Part shown: positions 30,973-38,222 of the stretch, one piece after another
Numbering within the stretch: the first letter of the stretch is position 1
Layout: every line of letters begins with the position of its first letter
Notes under the pieces: model-generated
Databases searched by the model: none
What the model was told of the DNA's origin: nothing
Seen by the model: the letters and a program-made list of their open reading frames with translations, nothing else
Position numbers and translations under genes: made by a program
Source: a virus
DNA length: 43,757 bases
IMG/VR virus record: IMGVR_UViG_3300046010_009046
Span: 1-43,757 of that record
Strand: one strand, 5' to 3'

Positions 30973-31184
30973 ACGAAAAAATTCGTGAACTCGCTGAACA
31001 AGCTGAAATTAAATTTGAAGCACATCTGCAACATGCTTGGATTGATACTGCGGTCATTACTCCAGCAGACTTGAAAAAGTTCGCCGAGTTGATTGTCAGA
31101 GAATGTGCTGACATTTCTGATAATATTGGTGAACATGGATATATTGCTTCTCAAGAAATGAAGCAACTTTTTGGGATTGAATAA
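30969..31184 (+). CDS. MNERI-family protein
   Basis: A 71-residue member: MNEKIRELAEQAEIKFEAHL, LKKFAELIVRECADISDNIG and end MKQLFGIE. Starts by ATGA overlap with the previous member. Confidence 0.72.
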   Translation: MNEKIRELAEQAEIKFEAHLQHAWIDTAVITPADLKKFAELIVRECADISDNIGEHGYIASQEMKQLFGIE

Positions 31185-31297
31185 TGACAGCTAAAGTTTT
31201 AAAACTCTATTCCATTCAAAGTTGGGAAAGTGGTAAACTCAAAGAAGGGGCGCTATCCAAGTTGACCCTAGAAGAACGCAGGATTTTAGGTCTATAA
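31184..31297 (+). CDS. Micro-protein with LTLEERRILGL end
   Basis: A 37-residue protein (MTAKVLKLYSIQSWESGKLK) starting in TAATG overlap. The end SKLTLEERRILGL has the same form as those of 26028 and 27556, so the tail may be a small shared module. Confidence 0.5.
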   Translation: MTAKVLKLYSIQSWESGKLKEGALSKLTLEERRILGL

Positions 31298-31313
31298 ACA
31301 ACAAAATAGGGGC

Positions 31314-31342
31314 TTGACAGGGACTCGATCCTCTGCTATACT
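31314..31342 (+). promoter_or_regulatory. Sigma70-like promoter
   Basis: TTGACA (31314), 17-base spacer, TATACT (31337). Identical through both boxes to the promoter at 31904. Drives 31389. Confidence 0.9.
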
Positions 31343-31388
31343 GCACTCATACTGCAATGATGTAGTGGTGTTAAGAAGGAGAGGGAAA

Positions 31389-31661
31389 ATGACCAGAATC
31401 ACAGCAGCAGAAGCACGAGAACTTGCCGGTCCCATTGTTCAGGAACGAGTAGAAGCGGTCTACCCTTTGATTCGTGAGGCCGCAGAGAAGAAGCAGCGTA
31501 GGCTTGCTCTTCACAGTGCCTTTTGGGTCAATGGTGGATATAGTGAATCCAAAGAGTGGAAAGAAGCCTGTGAACTACTACGCAAGGATGGTTTCACAGT
31601 GAGTTTTTTCTACTATGAGGAACGTCAGTTCGTGGATATGTATACCATTGTAGAGTGGTAG
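31389..31661 (+). CDS. Hypothetical helical protein
   Basis: A 90-residue protein with AAGGAGAGGG before ATG (TRITAAEARELAGPIVQERV; EACELLRKDGFTVSFFYYEE). Start ITAxEARELAG is common in small phage proteins of unknown function. Confidence 0.65.
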   Translation: MTRITAAEARELAGPIVQERVEAVYPLIREAAEKKQRRLALHSAFWVNGGYSESKEWKEACELLRKDGFTVSFFYYEERQFVDMYTIVEW

Positions 31662-31673
31662 CAGATAGTTTGC

Positions 31674-31702
31674 TTGACAATTGATTCGGGTAGTGCTACA
31701 AT
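31674..31702 (+). promoter_or_regulatory. Sigma70-like promoter
   Basis: TTGACA (31674), 17-base spacer, TACAAT (31697). Drives 31728. Confidence 0.85.
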
Positions 31703-31727
31703 ACTGATACTCAAACAAGGACGAAAT

Positions 31728-31907
31728 ATGACTACTGTTGATCTTGTGTTTACTATTTTGTGCCTGATGCTTGCCATCTGGAATACTTACATGGCAGCAA
31801 CAACACCAACGGCCCCGCCTCAACTGCGAATTCTTTTCTGGAGTGCAGTGCTGTTGCCGGCTCTTGCGGTGGTCAATCGGCTTGTCGTTGTCTATATGAA
31901 CACTTGA
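31728..31907 (+). CDS. Small two-pass membrane protein
   Basis: A 59-residue protein with hydrophobic segments at about 4-24 and 35-56 (FWSAVLLPALAVVNRLVVVY) and a TTPTAPP loop. AAGGA upstream. Its TGA is part of the next -35 box. No family recognised. Confidence 0.6.
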   Translation: MTTVDLVFTILCLMLAIWNTYMAATTPTAPPQLRILFWSAVLLPALAVVNRLVVVYMNT

Positions 31908-31932
31908 CAGGGACTCGATCCTCTGCTATACT
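31904..31932 (+). promoter_or_regulatory. Sigma70-like promoter overlapping a stop codon
   Basis: TTGACA (31904), 17-base spacer, TATACT (31927). Same sequence as at 31314. Drives 31962. Confidence 0.9.
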
Positions 31933-31961
31933 GCTTGCATACTGAATGAACGGAGATAGAA

Positions 31962-32192
31962 ATGAGCTACACGATCCGAGACAGAGAAGGTATCATGTTG
32001 ATGCAAATCGACAATGAGAAGGCTCAATGGATCATGAAAAATTCCGTGGGCCACTTCAGGAACTATTGGTCTGAAGGTTCCAAGACCAGTCAGATGATCT
32101 TTGAGACACTTGAGGATTGTGCTTGGACATATCAAACGATCAAGATTTTTCTGTGGAGAGGCACCAAGCTGATTCCCAATGTGGACTACTGA
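31962..32192 (+). CDS. Hypothetical protein
   Basis: A 76-residue protein with CGGAGA upstream (SYTIRDREGIMLMQIDNEKA; TIKIFLWRGTKLIPN). Mixed alpha/beta; no family recognised. Confidence 0.6.
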   Translation: MSYTIRDREGIMLMQIDNEKAQWIMKNSVGHFRNYWSEGSKTSQMIFETLEDCAWTYQTIKIFLWRGTKLIPNVDY

Positions 32193-32208
32193 TTTCAAGG
32201 AGAACTAA

Positions 32209-32718
32209 ATGTATCTTTCGCACACCATTTCCGCCAAACAACTTTCTGGCATTCACAATGGTCTAAGCAAACTTCATTTTGTGATTGAAGATCTTGAGAA
32301 TATTGTCAGTCCTGTAATAGTGGAAAGGCTCAAACAATCATTTGAGTCTATTCAGGAATCCGTCGAAGAAGCACTAAAAAAAGAGGATGAGGCTTTCGAA
32401 AATCGTAGGAAACACTTTCAAGAAATGGCTAATTTGCATAACATCAATAATTCTATTTGGTCCATTTTTGAAGTCGAGAATCTGAATAATCCTCACAATT
32501 TCAAGAATTTCACCAATATCGTATACATTCCTCAACGAGGAATGAATGAAATCAAAATTAATAAGATTCTTACTCCAAAACAAGCTCCTCTTTGGATTCA
32601 TTTGTTTAAGGCCGCTGATCACCTAATTCAACTTTCTGGTGACAATCATCATGTTTTCATCGAGTCTTTCGCGTTTAACGAAAACACTGGCGCTCTTGAA
32701 CTTCAGACTGGCTCTTAA
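32209..32718 (+). CDS. Hypothetical protein
   Basis: A 169-residue protein with AAGGAG before ATG. N-terminal helix-rich part (IHNGLSKLHFVIEDLENIVS; ESVEEALKKEDEAFENRRKH) and a mixed C-terminal part. No family recognised. Probably cotranscribed with 31962 and 32739. Confidence 0.62.
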   Translation: MYLSHTISAKQLSGIHNGLSKLHFVIEDLENIVSPVIVERLKQSFESIQESVEEALKKEDEAFENRRKHFQEMANLHNINNSIWSIFEVENLNNPHNFKNFTNIVYIPQRGMNEIKINKILTPKQAPLWIHLFKAADHLIQLSGDNHHVFIESFAFNENTGALELQTGS

Positions 32719-32738
32719 TTGATTGAAAGGGGTTATTA

Positions 32739-33212
32739 ATGGGACTTGATATGTATTTGACTGCGAAAAAATGGCTTTCCTCTTATGATGAGGAAGATGA
32801 AAAAATCGCAAAGGCCATTCAAAATCTTCTACCTGAACTTTCGGGAATGTATGGTTATCACAAACAAGAATCTTCTGTCATTGATGAAATTTCGGTGAAT
32901 ATTGGATATTGGAGGAAAGCCAACGCAATCCATTTTTGGTTTGTGAAAAATGTTCAAGAAATGAACGATGATTGTAACACATATTTTGTCTCTTCAGAAA
33001 AACTTAAAGATCTGAAAAAGACAGTCAATCAGGTTCTTGAAGATCCATCAAAGGCCAATGATCTTCTTCCTACAAAAGAAGGGTTTTTCTTTGGTTCTTG
33101 TGATTATGATCATTTCTATTTCTATAATTTGAAGCAAACTCTCGAAATTATTCAGAAAGCTCAAAAGCTATCAAAACTTGATTACATCATTGAGTATCGT
33201 TCATCATGGTAA
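32739..33212 (+). CDS. Conserved phage protein (MGLDMYL family)
   Basis: A 157-residue protein. It begins MGLDMYLTAKKWL and has VNIGYWRKANAIHFWFVKNV, DDCNTYFVSSEKLKDL, LLPTKEGFFFGSCDYDHFYF and a final YIIEYRSSW. This set is a widespread phage and bacterial protein type of unknown function that I recognise by its GLDMYL start, YWRKANAIHxWFV and FFFGSxxYD. AAAGGGG precedes ATG. Confidence 0.75.
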   Translation: MGLDMYLTAKKWLSSYDEEDEKIAKAIQNLLPELSGMYGYHKQESSVIDEISVNIGYWRKANAIHFWFVKNVQEMNDDCNTYFVSSEKLKDLKKTVNQVLEDPSKANDLLPTKEGFFFGSCDYDHFYFYNLKQTLEIIQKAQKLSKLDYIIEYRSSW

Positions 33213-33313
33213 AACCAAAACCTAATCTAAAACAAAGACTTTGGTTGCTCAGGAGAAAAAATATCTCTCGATGCACTCTTCCATACTATCGGATGTGGAT
33301 GAAAAAACTTTAA
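33206..33313 (+). CDS. Possible basic micro-protein
   Basis: A 35-residue frame (MVKPKPNLKQRLWLLRRKNI), very rich in K and R, overlapping the previous gene by seven bases and filling the gap to the next promoter. Plausible, not certain. Confidence 0.45.
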   Translation: MVKPKPNLKQRLWLLRRKNISRCTLPYYRMWMKKL

Positions 33314-33322
33314 ACCATCCTC

Positions 33323-33351
33323 TTGACATCTGACTCTGGCTGTGATATGAT
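33323..33351 (+). promoter_or_regulatory. Sigma70-like promoter
   Basis: TTGACA (33323), 17-base spacer, TATGAT (33346). Drives 33388. Confidence 0.85.
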
Positions 33352-33387
33352 TCCCCCATAAACTTGAACAACGAGAGGATCATAAAA

Positions 33388-33576
33388 ATGAATTCCCCCT
33401 ACATTTTCTTTATTGAGTATTTTTCCGGTGAACGAGTTGAAATCGGTTTTAATACGCAAAAATTTGCCGAAAAAGCGTATCTTCTCTATTCCAAAGAAGC
33501 AGAAAAACATGCAAAAAGCTGGGGTTACGAAAAAAACTGGAATTTTTCCGAAGAAAACAACACTCCTGACTTTTGA
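33388..33576 (+). CDS. Small hypothetical protein
   Basis: A 62-residue protein; GAGAGGA lies before ATG at 33388. It reads NSPYIFFIEYFSGERVEIGF and ends FSEENNTPDF. Its last codons read through an AACAACACTCCTGAC element related to the gene-end promoters at 18151 and 24729. No family recognised. Confidence 0.58.
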   Translation: MNSPYIFFIEYFSGERVEIGFNTQKFAEKAYLLYSKEAEKHAKSWGYEKNWNFSEENNTPDF

Positions 33577-33595
33577 TTAGATTGTGCGCTAAAAT
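33566..33595 (+). promoter_or_regulatory. Weaker sigma70-like promoter at a gene end
   Basis: ACAACACTC precedes CTGACT (33566), 18-base spacer, TAAAAT (33590). The -35 differs from consensus, but the upstream sequence matches the 18151 element over CAACACTC-TGACTTTTGATT. Drives 33634. Confidence 0.55.
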
Positions 33596-33633
33596 GGCCT
33601 CTATAGTTAAATTTCCAAAGGAATTATAATAAT

Positions 33634-34146
33634 ATGAAAAATCTGTACATTGACATGGATGGTGTTCTTTGCGATTTTGAAAAAAAATACTTTGAACTAT
33701 TCAATAGTACCGCAAAGGAAAATCGAAGCAATAAGCAATGGTCTTCCAATTGGACTAAATTTGTTGAACTTATGTCGTTCAAAGATTTGGATAAACACTC
33801 TGGTTGTGATCGACTTCTCAATGCTGTTCGTGAATACAAAAGTAAAGGTCTTTTGAATAGGGTTGAGATTCTTTCTTCCTCTGGTGGTGAAAAATATCAT
33901 CAAGAAGTCACAACTCAAAAAATGATTTGGCTTTTGAAAAACGGAATTGACTACAAGCCGAATATTGTTTCAGGAAGGAAACTGAAAAGGGAATGGGCCG
34001 ACGAAAATTCGATTCTCATCGATGATACCGAAGATGTAATCGATTCATTCAACGAAGCAGGCGGAATCGGTATTCTTCACAAAGATGTTGAAGTGACACT
34101 TGAGAGGCTTAAGTCTATTCTTGAAGAAAACAAAAAGGTAATCTGA
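33634..34146 (+). CDS. 5'(3')-deoxyribonucleotidase (NT5C type)
   Basis: A 170-residue HAD-fold protein. Motif I is YIDMDGVLCDFEKKYFELF (Asp7 nucleophile, Asp9 acid); ILSSSGG is motif II; the late SILIDDTEDVIDSF is motif IV. The order and the DGV-xDF start match the NT5C/deoxyribonucleotidase family, which removes phosphate from dNMPs. In phages these may balance dNTP pools or break down host nucleotides. AAAGGA precedes the ATG. It heads the MORN-like gene run. Confidence 0.8.
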   Translation: MKNLYIDMDGVLCDFEKKYFELFNSTAKENRSNKQWSSNWTKFVELMSFKDLDKHSGCDRLLNAVREYKSKGLLNRVEILSSSGGEKYHQEVTTQKMIWLLKNGIDYKPNIVSGRKLKREWADENSILIDDTEDVIDSFNEAGGIGILHKDVEVTLERLKSILEENKKVI

Positions 34147-34147
34147 A

Positions 34148-34597
34148 ATGACCAAAGAATACACAGTTAAAATTGACGATTTTGGTACCAAAGAATGGTT
34201 TCTGGACGATATGCGTCATCGGGAAGATGGTCCTGCGGTAGAATATGTTTGTGGTGACAAATTTTGGTATCTCAATGACCGTCTTCATCGGGAAGATGGT
34301 CCTGCCATTGAATTTGCTAATGGTGATATTTCATGGCATATCAAAGGTAAACGTCACCGCGAAGGTGGTCCTGCTGTAGAATGTTCTAATGGTACGAAAT
34401 ATTGGTATCTCAATGATAAACTTCACCGCGAAGATGGTCCTGCGGTAGAATTGGCTAGAGGAATCAAAGAATGGTTTATTCATGGTGTACAGTATACCGA
34501 AGAGGAATTCAATAAGAAGATGAACAAGAATTCAGGTTCTAATAAAATCGTGGAAATCGATGGAATCAAATATCGTCTAGTTCCGGTGGAGGAATAA
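34148..34597 (+). CDS. MORN-like repeat protein, four repeats
   Basis: A 149-residue protein made of 23-residue units (HREDGPAVEYVCGDKFWYLN type) at about residues 23, 46, 69 and 92 after a start MTKEYTVKIDDFGTKEWFLD. The end holds YTEEEFNKKM and VEIDGIKYRLVPVEE, shared with paralogues. MORN-like repeats form beta-hairpin solenoids and often bind membranes or proteins; this HREDGPA variant occurs in phages and bacteria with no settled role. First of eight related genes. Confidence 0.75.
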   Translation: MTKEYTVKIDDFGTKEWFLDDMRHREDGPAVEYVCGDKFWYLNDRLHREDGPAIEFANGDISWHIKGKRHREGGPAVECSNGTKYWYLNDKLHREDGPAVELARGIKEWFIHGVQYTEEEFNKKMNKNSGSNKIVEIDGIKYRLVPVEE

Positions 34598-34598
34598 G

Positions 34599-35051
34599 AT
34601 GGTAAAAGAATACACAGTTATAGTTGGTGAAGACGGTACCAAAAAATGGTTTCTGAATAATACTCTACATCGAGAAGACGGACCGGCTATTGAATATTCT
34701 AATGGTGACAAATATTGGTATATCAACGGTAAATGTCATCGAGAAGACGGTCCCGCCATTGAATATTCTAATGGCAACAAAGAATGGTTTCTCAATGGTG
34801 AGCGTCATCGGGAAGGTGGTCCTGCGGTACAATATGTTTGTGGTGGCAAATATTGGTTTCTCAATGGCAAATTACATCGGGAAGACGGTCCCGCCATTGA
34901 ATATTCTAATGGCGGCAAATCGTGGTATCTTCATGGTGAGCGATATACCGAAGAAGAATTCAATGAGAAAATGAAGAACAAGAATTCAGGTTCTAATAAA
35001 ATCGTGGAAATCGATGGAGTTAAGTATAAGCTAACTCCGGTGGAGGAATAA
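34599..35051 (+). CDS. MORN-like repeat protein, four repeats
   Basis: A 150-residue paralogue starting one base after the previous stop, with GGAGG in the end of the gene before. Start MVKEYTVIVGEDGTKKWFLN, four HREDGPA units, end VEIDGVKYKLTPVEE. Long DNA stretches match the 34148 gene, such as the segment coding NKNSGSNKIVEIDG. Confidence 0.75.
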   Translation: MVKEYTVIVGEDGTKKWFLNNTLHREDGPAIEYSNGDKYWYINGKCHREDGPAIEYSNGNKEWFLNGERHREGGPAVQYVCGGKYWFLNGKLHREDGPAIEYSNGGKSWYLHGERYTEEEFNEKMKNKNSGSNKIVEIDGVKYKLTPVEE

Positions 35052-35052
35052 A

Positions 35053-35493
35053 ATGGTAAGAGAATATACAGTTATCGTAAGAACGGACGGTACTAAAGAG
35101 TGGTATGATGAGAGCAAGCTACACCGGGAGGATGGACCTGCTGTAGAGCATGCTGATGGAGCAATGTTCTGGTATCGAAATGGTAAACGTCATCGGGAGG
35201 ACGGTCCAGCTTGCGAGTGGTCTGATGGTAGTAAATCCTGGTATCTTAATGGCGTAGAATATACCGAAAAAGAGTTTAACAGGAGAACAATGAATTCAGG
35301 TTCCAACAAAACTCTTTTTCAACAACGAATTGAAAAACTTGCAAAACAAGCCATCGTACCATTCAAAGACGAGAATGATATTGTTTGCTATCATTTCTCC
35401 AAAGAAATATTCGCTGAGTTGATTGTACGAGAATGTTCTCCGTTGGCATATGATGGCCCCAGAGGTATTTTGGAACATTTCGGATTGCGTTAG
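35053..35493 (+). CDS. Fusion: two MORN-like repeats plus MNERI-family body
   Basis: A 146-residue protein. Residues 1-80 are a short MORN-like part (MVREYTVIVRTDGTKEWYDE, two HREDGPA units, GVEYTEKEFN). After a NSGSNK linker, residues about 90-146 are a MNERI-type protein: QQRIEKLAKQAI, KEIFAELIVRECSPLAY and ILEHFGLR. The two accessory families are joined in one reading frame. Whether the fusion acts as one protein is unknown. Confidence 0.72.
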   Translation: MVREYTVIVRTDGTKEWYDESKLHREDGPAVEHADGAMFWYRNGKRHREDGPACEWSDGSKSWYLNGVEYTEKEFNRRTMNSGSNKTLFQQRIEKLAKQAIVPFKDENDIVCYHFSKEIFAELIVRECSPLAYDGPRGILEHFGLR

Positions 35494-35516
35494 ATAATCT
35501 TGGTGATCGCCGGGTG

Positions 35517-35564
35517 TCGTAAAAAAGCAACAGGGTTGACATAGAACTTCAACTGCTATAAACT
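35517..35564 (+). promoter_or_regulatory. A-block element and promoter
   Basis: GTCGTAAAAAAGCAAC (35517-35532), AGGG, TTGACA (35536). The -10 is TATAAA with 15-base spacing or TAAACT with 17. Drives 35600. Confidence 0.75.
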
Positions 35565-35599
35565 TCGATGGTGTTGAAGTTAAAGATCAAGGAATCATT

Positions 35600-35905
35600 A
35601 TGAATAAAGTCGAATGCGTCTGTCCCGTCTGCAATGGAACGAAAAGGATGCCCACTCCCGATCATCTGCGAAAATATGCAGAAGCATATGGATGGTATGG
35701 CTATCAAAAAGACGATGATTGCTGCACCTGTACGAATTGTGGTGGTCAGACAATGTACGGAGAAGCAACAGGAAAAAGCTTTCTTCGAAGTGATGGAATT
35801 ACACCTTGTACTCATGAATACAAAATAGAAAGTCGAGGAAGGTGTTATACCGTTTATACTTGTATTCATTGTGAGTACAGTTATGGAATCGACAGTTCTG
35901 ATTAA
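35600..35905 (+). CDS. Zinc-finger protein, paralogue of the 25097 gene
   Basis: A 101-residue protein with CVCPVCNGTKRMPTP, CCTCTNCGGQTMYG and the end YTCIHCEYSYGIDSSD. The CPVCNGT and TCIHC...DSSD parts match 25097, while the spacing differs. Probably binds two zinc ions. Function unknown. Confidence 0.7.
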   Translation: MNKVECVCPVCNGTKRMPTPDHLRKYAEAYGWYGYQKDDDCCTCTNCGGQTMYGEATGKSFLRSDGITPCTHEYKIESRGRCYTVYTCIHCEYSYGIDSSD

Positions 35906-35929
35906 TTGAGCTAATACGGGAATAAAAAC

Positions 35930-36463
35930 ATGGTAAAAGAATACACAGTTAAAATTGACGATGATGGTACCAAAGAATGGTTTCTGGACGATATGCGTCA
36001 TCGGGAAGATGGTCCTGCGGTAGAATATGTTTGTGGTGACAAATATTGGTTTCTGAATAATATTCTACATCGAGAAGATGGTCCTGCTATGGAATTTGCT
36101 AGTGGTGACGAATTTTGGTATTTTAATGGAAAGCGCCACCGCGAAGATGGTCCTGCTATCGAATATGCTGATGGCGAGAAATTCTGGTTTCTTCATGGCG
36201 AGCGTCATCGGGAAGACGGTCCTGCATTAGAATATGCTAATGGTGACAAATATTGGTATCTCAATGGCCTTCTTCACCGCAAAGATGGCCCTGCGGTAGA
36301 ATATGCTGATGGCGGCAAAGAATGGTATCTCAATGGCGTAGAATATACCGAAGAGCAATTCAATGCCAAAACTTGTTCTTGTGCATTTACGGTAATTGAC
36401 GGAGTCCAATATAAATTGACTGAAATTGATGGTATCAGATATCGTCTAGTTCCTGTGTCGTAG
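35930..36463 (+). CDS. MORN-like repeat protein, five repeats
   Basis: A 177-residue paralogue. Its first ~110 bases are nearly the same as those of 34148 and 38223. Five units (the last HRKDGPA), YTEEQFN and an end with two related copies, VIDGVQYKLTEIDGIRYRLV. TAG of the stop lies in the next A-block. Confidence 0.75.
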   Translation: MVKEYTVKIDDDGTKEWFLDDMRHREDGPAVEYVCGDKYWFLNNILHREDGPAMEFASGDEFWYFNGKRHREDGPAIEYADGEKFWFLHGERHREDGPALEYANGDKYWYLNGLLHRKDGPAVEYADGGKEWYLNGVEYTEEQFNAKTCSCAFTVIDGVQYKLTEIDGIRYRLVPVS

Positions 36464-36508
36464 CAAAAAAACAACAGACTTGACTCAAGCCTCTGTTGGC
36501 GCTATACT
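36460..36508 (+). promoter_or_regulatory. A-block element and sigma70-like promoter
   Basis: GTAGCAAAAAAACAAC (36460-36475), AGAC, TTGACT (36480), 17-base spacer, TATACT (36503). The block contains the upstream stop codon. Drives 36549. Confidence 0.85.
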
Positions 36509-36548
36509 TTCTCTATCGTGATCGAAACAAGAGAATGGAGCAAAGAAG

Positions 36549-36782
36549 ATGGGTTTTGAAAAGAAAGTTCTGAATCTGGTCAAAAAAGTCACCGACACTC
36601 CTGCCTATTTCTATGAAGGAACGTTGTTTCTTTCAACCATCGATGGAGAAGAAGCGGCAGATGTTTACAACGAAATCTACACTTTGATTACTCCATGCGT
36701 AACTTACATAAAAGTAGGAGATGAGATTGCCTTTGATTTTGTTACTAATTATCAAAAGCCTCCTCTCTCAAAGAGAAAGTGA
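36549..36782 (+). CDS. Hypothetical protein
   Basis: A 77-residue protein with ATGGAGC upstream (MGFEKKVLNLVKKVTDTPAY; EAADVYNEIYTLITPCVTYI). No family recognised. Own promoter. Confidence 0.6.
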   Translation: MGFEKKVLNLVKKVTDTPAYFYEGTLFLSTIDGEEAADVYNEIYTLITPCVTYIKVGDEIAFDFVTNYQKPPLSKRK

Positions 36783-36785
36783 AAA

Positions 36786-37031
36786 ATGACTGAAAAAAGT
36801 GTAGTTAAGACTGATCATCTGACTGGAAATATCCGATATCGTAATCAGCGTAGGTGGTTTGGTTCTGACATGCTGGTACTACAGGTAGAGGTCAAGCGTG
36901 ATGACGGTCCGCCAGATTATCATGATATGCCCATGTATCTGGGTGGTCTTGTTTGGCGTGATGCCATTGTCGAGGATCTACTTGAACTTGGCCTCATTCA
37001 GCGTATGAACAGTGAGACTGGAAGAAAGTGA
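36786..37031 (+). CDS. Hypothetical protein sharing its start with 37035
   Basis: An 81-residue protein. The first 11 residues (MTEKSVVKTDH, then LTG) and the preceding bases equal those of the 37035 gene over about 45 bases; the rest is different (YRNQRRWFGSDMLVLQVEVK; DDGPPDYHDMPMYLGGLVWR). No family recognised. Confidence 0.6.
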   Translation: MTEKSVVKTDHLTGNIRYRNQRRWFGSDMLVLQVEVKRDDGPPDYHDMPMYLGGLVWRDAIVEDLLELGLIQRMNSETGRK

Positions 37032-37034
37032 AAA

Positions 37035-37610
37035 ATGACTGAAAAAAGTGTAGTTAAGACTGATCATCTTGGCACTAAACGTTGGTTTCTCAATGGCAAA
37101 TTACATCGGGAAGATGGTCCTGCGGTAGAATATATTGGTGGTGACAAATTCTGGTATCTCAATGACCGTCTTCATCGGGAAGACGGTCCCGCCATTGAAT
37201 ACGCTGATGGTACCAAATATTGGTATATCAATGGCAAACGTCATCGGGAAGACGGTCCTGCGGTAGAATGGGCTGATGGCGACAAAATGTGGTATCTTCA
37301 TGGTGAACGATATACCGAAGAAGAATTCAATGAGAAAACAAAAGGAAATCGAAACATGATTAGTTTTAAAGAAAATCGTAATTCTCTTAAAAACCTTCAA
37401 GTTACCATTGATGCCTTGGAAACCATCGATAATTTGATTTCTTACTATGAAGATAAACTTCTAGGTCGAGCGTTTATTCAAATTCGTAATACACTGGTGG
37501 GCGAACCTATTCTTCAACTTGACGCTAAAATTATGGTAAATGCTCTGAAAGCTCAAAAACAAGTTATAGCCGATCATTTGGCTAGTCTTGGAATTGACGT
37601 AAACTCTTAA
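37035..37610 (+). CDS. MORN-like protein fused to an unrelated helical part
   Basis: A 191-residue protein: MTEKSVVKTDHLGT start, three HREDGPA units, YTEEEFNEKT, then from about residue 108 MISFKENRNSLKNLQVTIDA and helices to the end (ALKAQKQVIADHLASLGIDV). The Met at 37356 has AGGA upstream, so the helical part may once have been, or may still be, a separate gene. Confidence 0.68.
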   Translation: MTEKSVVKTDHLGTKRWFLNGKLHREDGPAVEYIGGDKFWYLNDRLHREDGPAIEYADGTKYWYINGKRHREDGPAVEWADGDKMWYLHGERYTEEEFNEKTKGNRNMISFKENRNSLKNLQVTIDALETIDNLISYYEDKLLGRAFIQIRNTLVGEPILQLDAKIMVNALKAQKQVIADHLASLGIDVNS

Positions 37611-37621
37611 GAGATAAAAGC

Positions 37622-38140
37622 ATGGTAAAAGAATACACAGTTATAGTTGATGAAGACGGTACCAAAAAATGGTTTCTGGACGATATGCGTCACCGCGAAG
37701 ATGGTCCTGCTATAGAATATTCTAATGGTACCAAAGCATGGTATCTCAATGATAAACGTCATCGGGAAGACGGTCCTGCGGTGGAATATGCTAGTGGCGG
37801 CAAAGAATGGTTTCTCAATGATAAACTTCACCGCGAAGATGGTCCTGCATTAGAATTTGCTCATGGCGGCAAAGAATGGTTTCTCAATGATAAACTTCAC
37901 CGCGAAGACGGTCCTGCGGTAGAATATTCTAATGGCGACAAAGAATGGTATCTCAATGGCAAACGTCATCGGGAAGGTGGTCCCGCCATTGAATATGCTG
38001 ATGGCGGCAAAGAATGGTATCTCAATGGTGTGCAATACACTGAAGAGAAATTCAATGAGAAAATGAACAAAAATACTTGTTCCGGTAAAATCGTGGTAGA
38101 AATTGATGGAATCAAATATCGTCTAGTTCCTTTGGTGTAG
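37622..38140 (+). CDS. MORN-like repeat protein, five repeats
   Basis: A 172-residue paralogue: MVKEYTVIVDEDGTKKWFLD, five units, two of them neighbouring and almost identical (KEWFLNDKLHREDGPA), VQYTEEKFN and end VEIDGIKYRLVPLV. The TAG stop lies in the next A-block. Confidence 0.75.
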   Translation: MVKEYTVIVDEDGTKKWFLDDMRHREDGPAIEYSNGTKAWYLNDKRHREDGPAVEYASGGKEWFLNDKLHREDGPALEFAHGGKEWFLNDKLHREDGPAVEYSNGDKEWYLNGKRHREGGPAIEYADGGKEWYLNGVQYTEEKFNEKMNKNTCSGKIVVEIDGIKYRLVPLV

Positions 38141-38185
38141 CAAAAAAACAACAGACTTGACACGAATCTCTGTTGGCGCTATAGT
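38137..38185 (+). promoter_or_regulatory. A-block element and sigma70-like promoter
   Basis: GTAGCAAAAAAACAAC (38137-38152), AGAC, TTGACA (38157), 17-base spacer, TATAGT (38180). The leader then has four CAC-like triplets and AAGGAAA. Drives 38223. Confidence 0.85.
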
Positions 38186-38222
38186 TACGTCATCGAACAC
38201 CACCACCACCAAGGAAAAAAAC

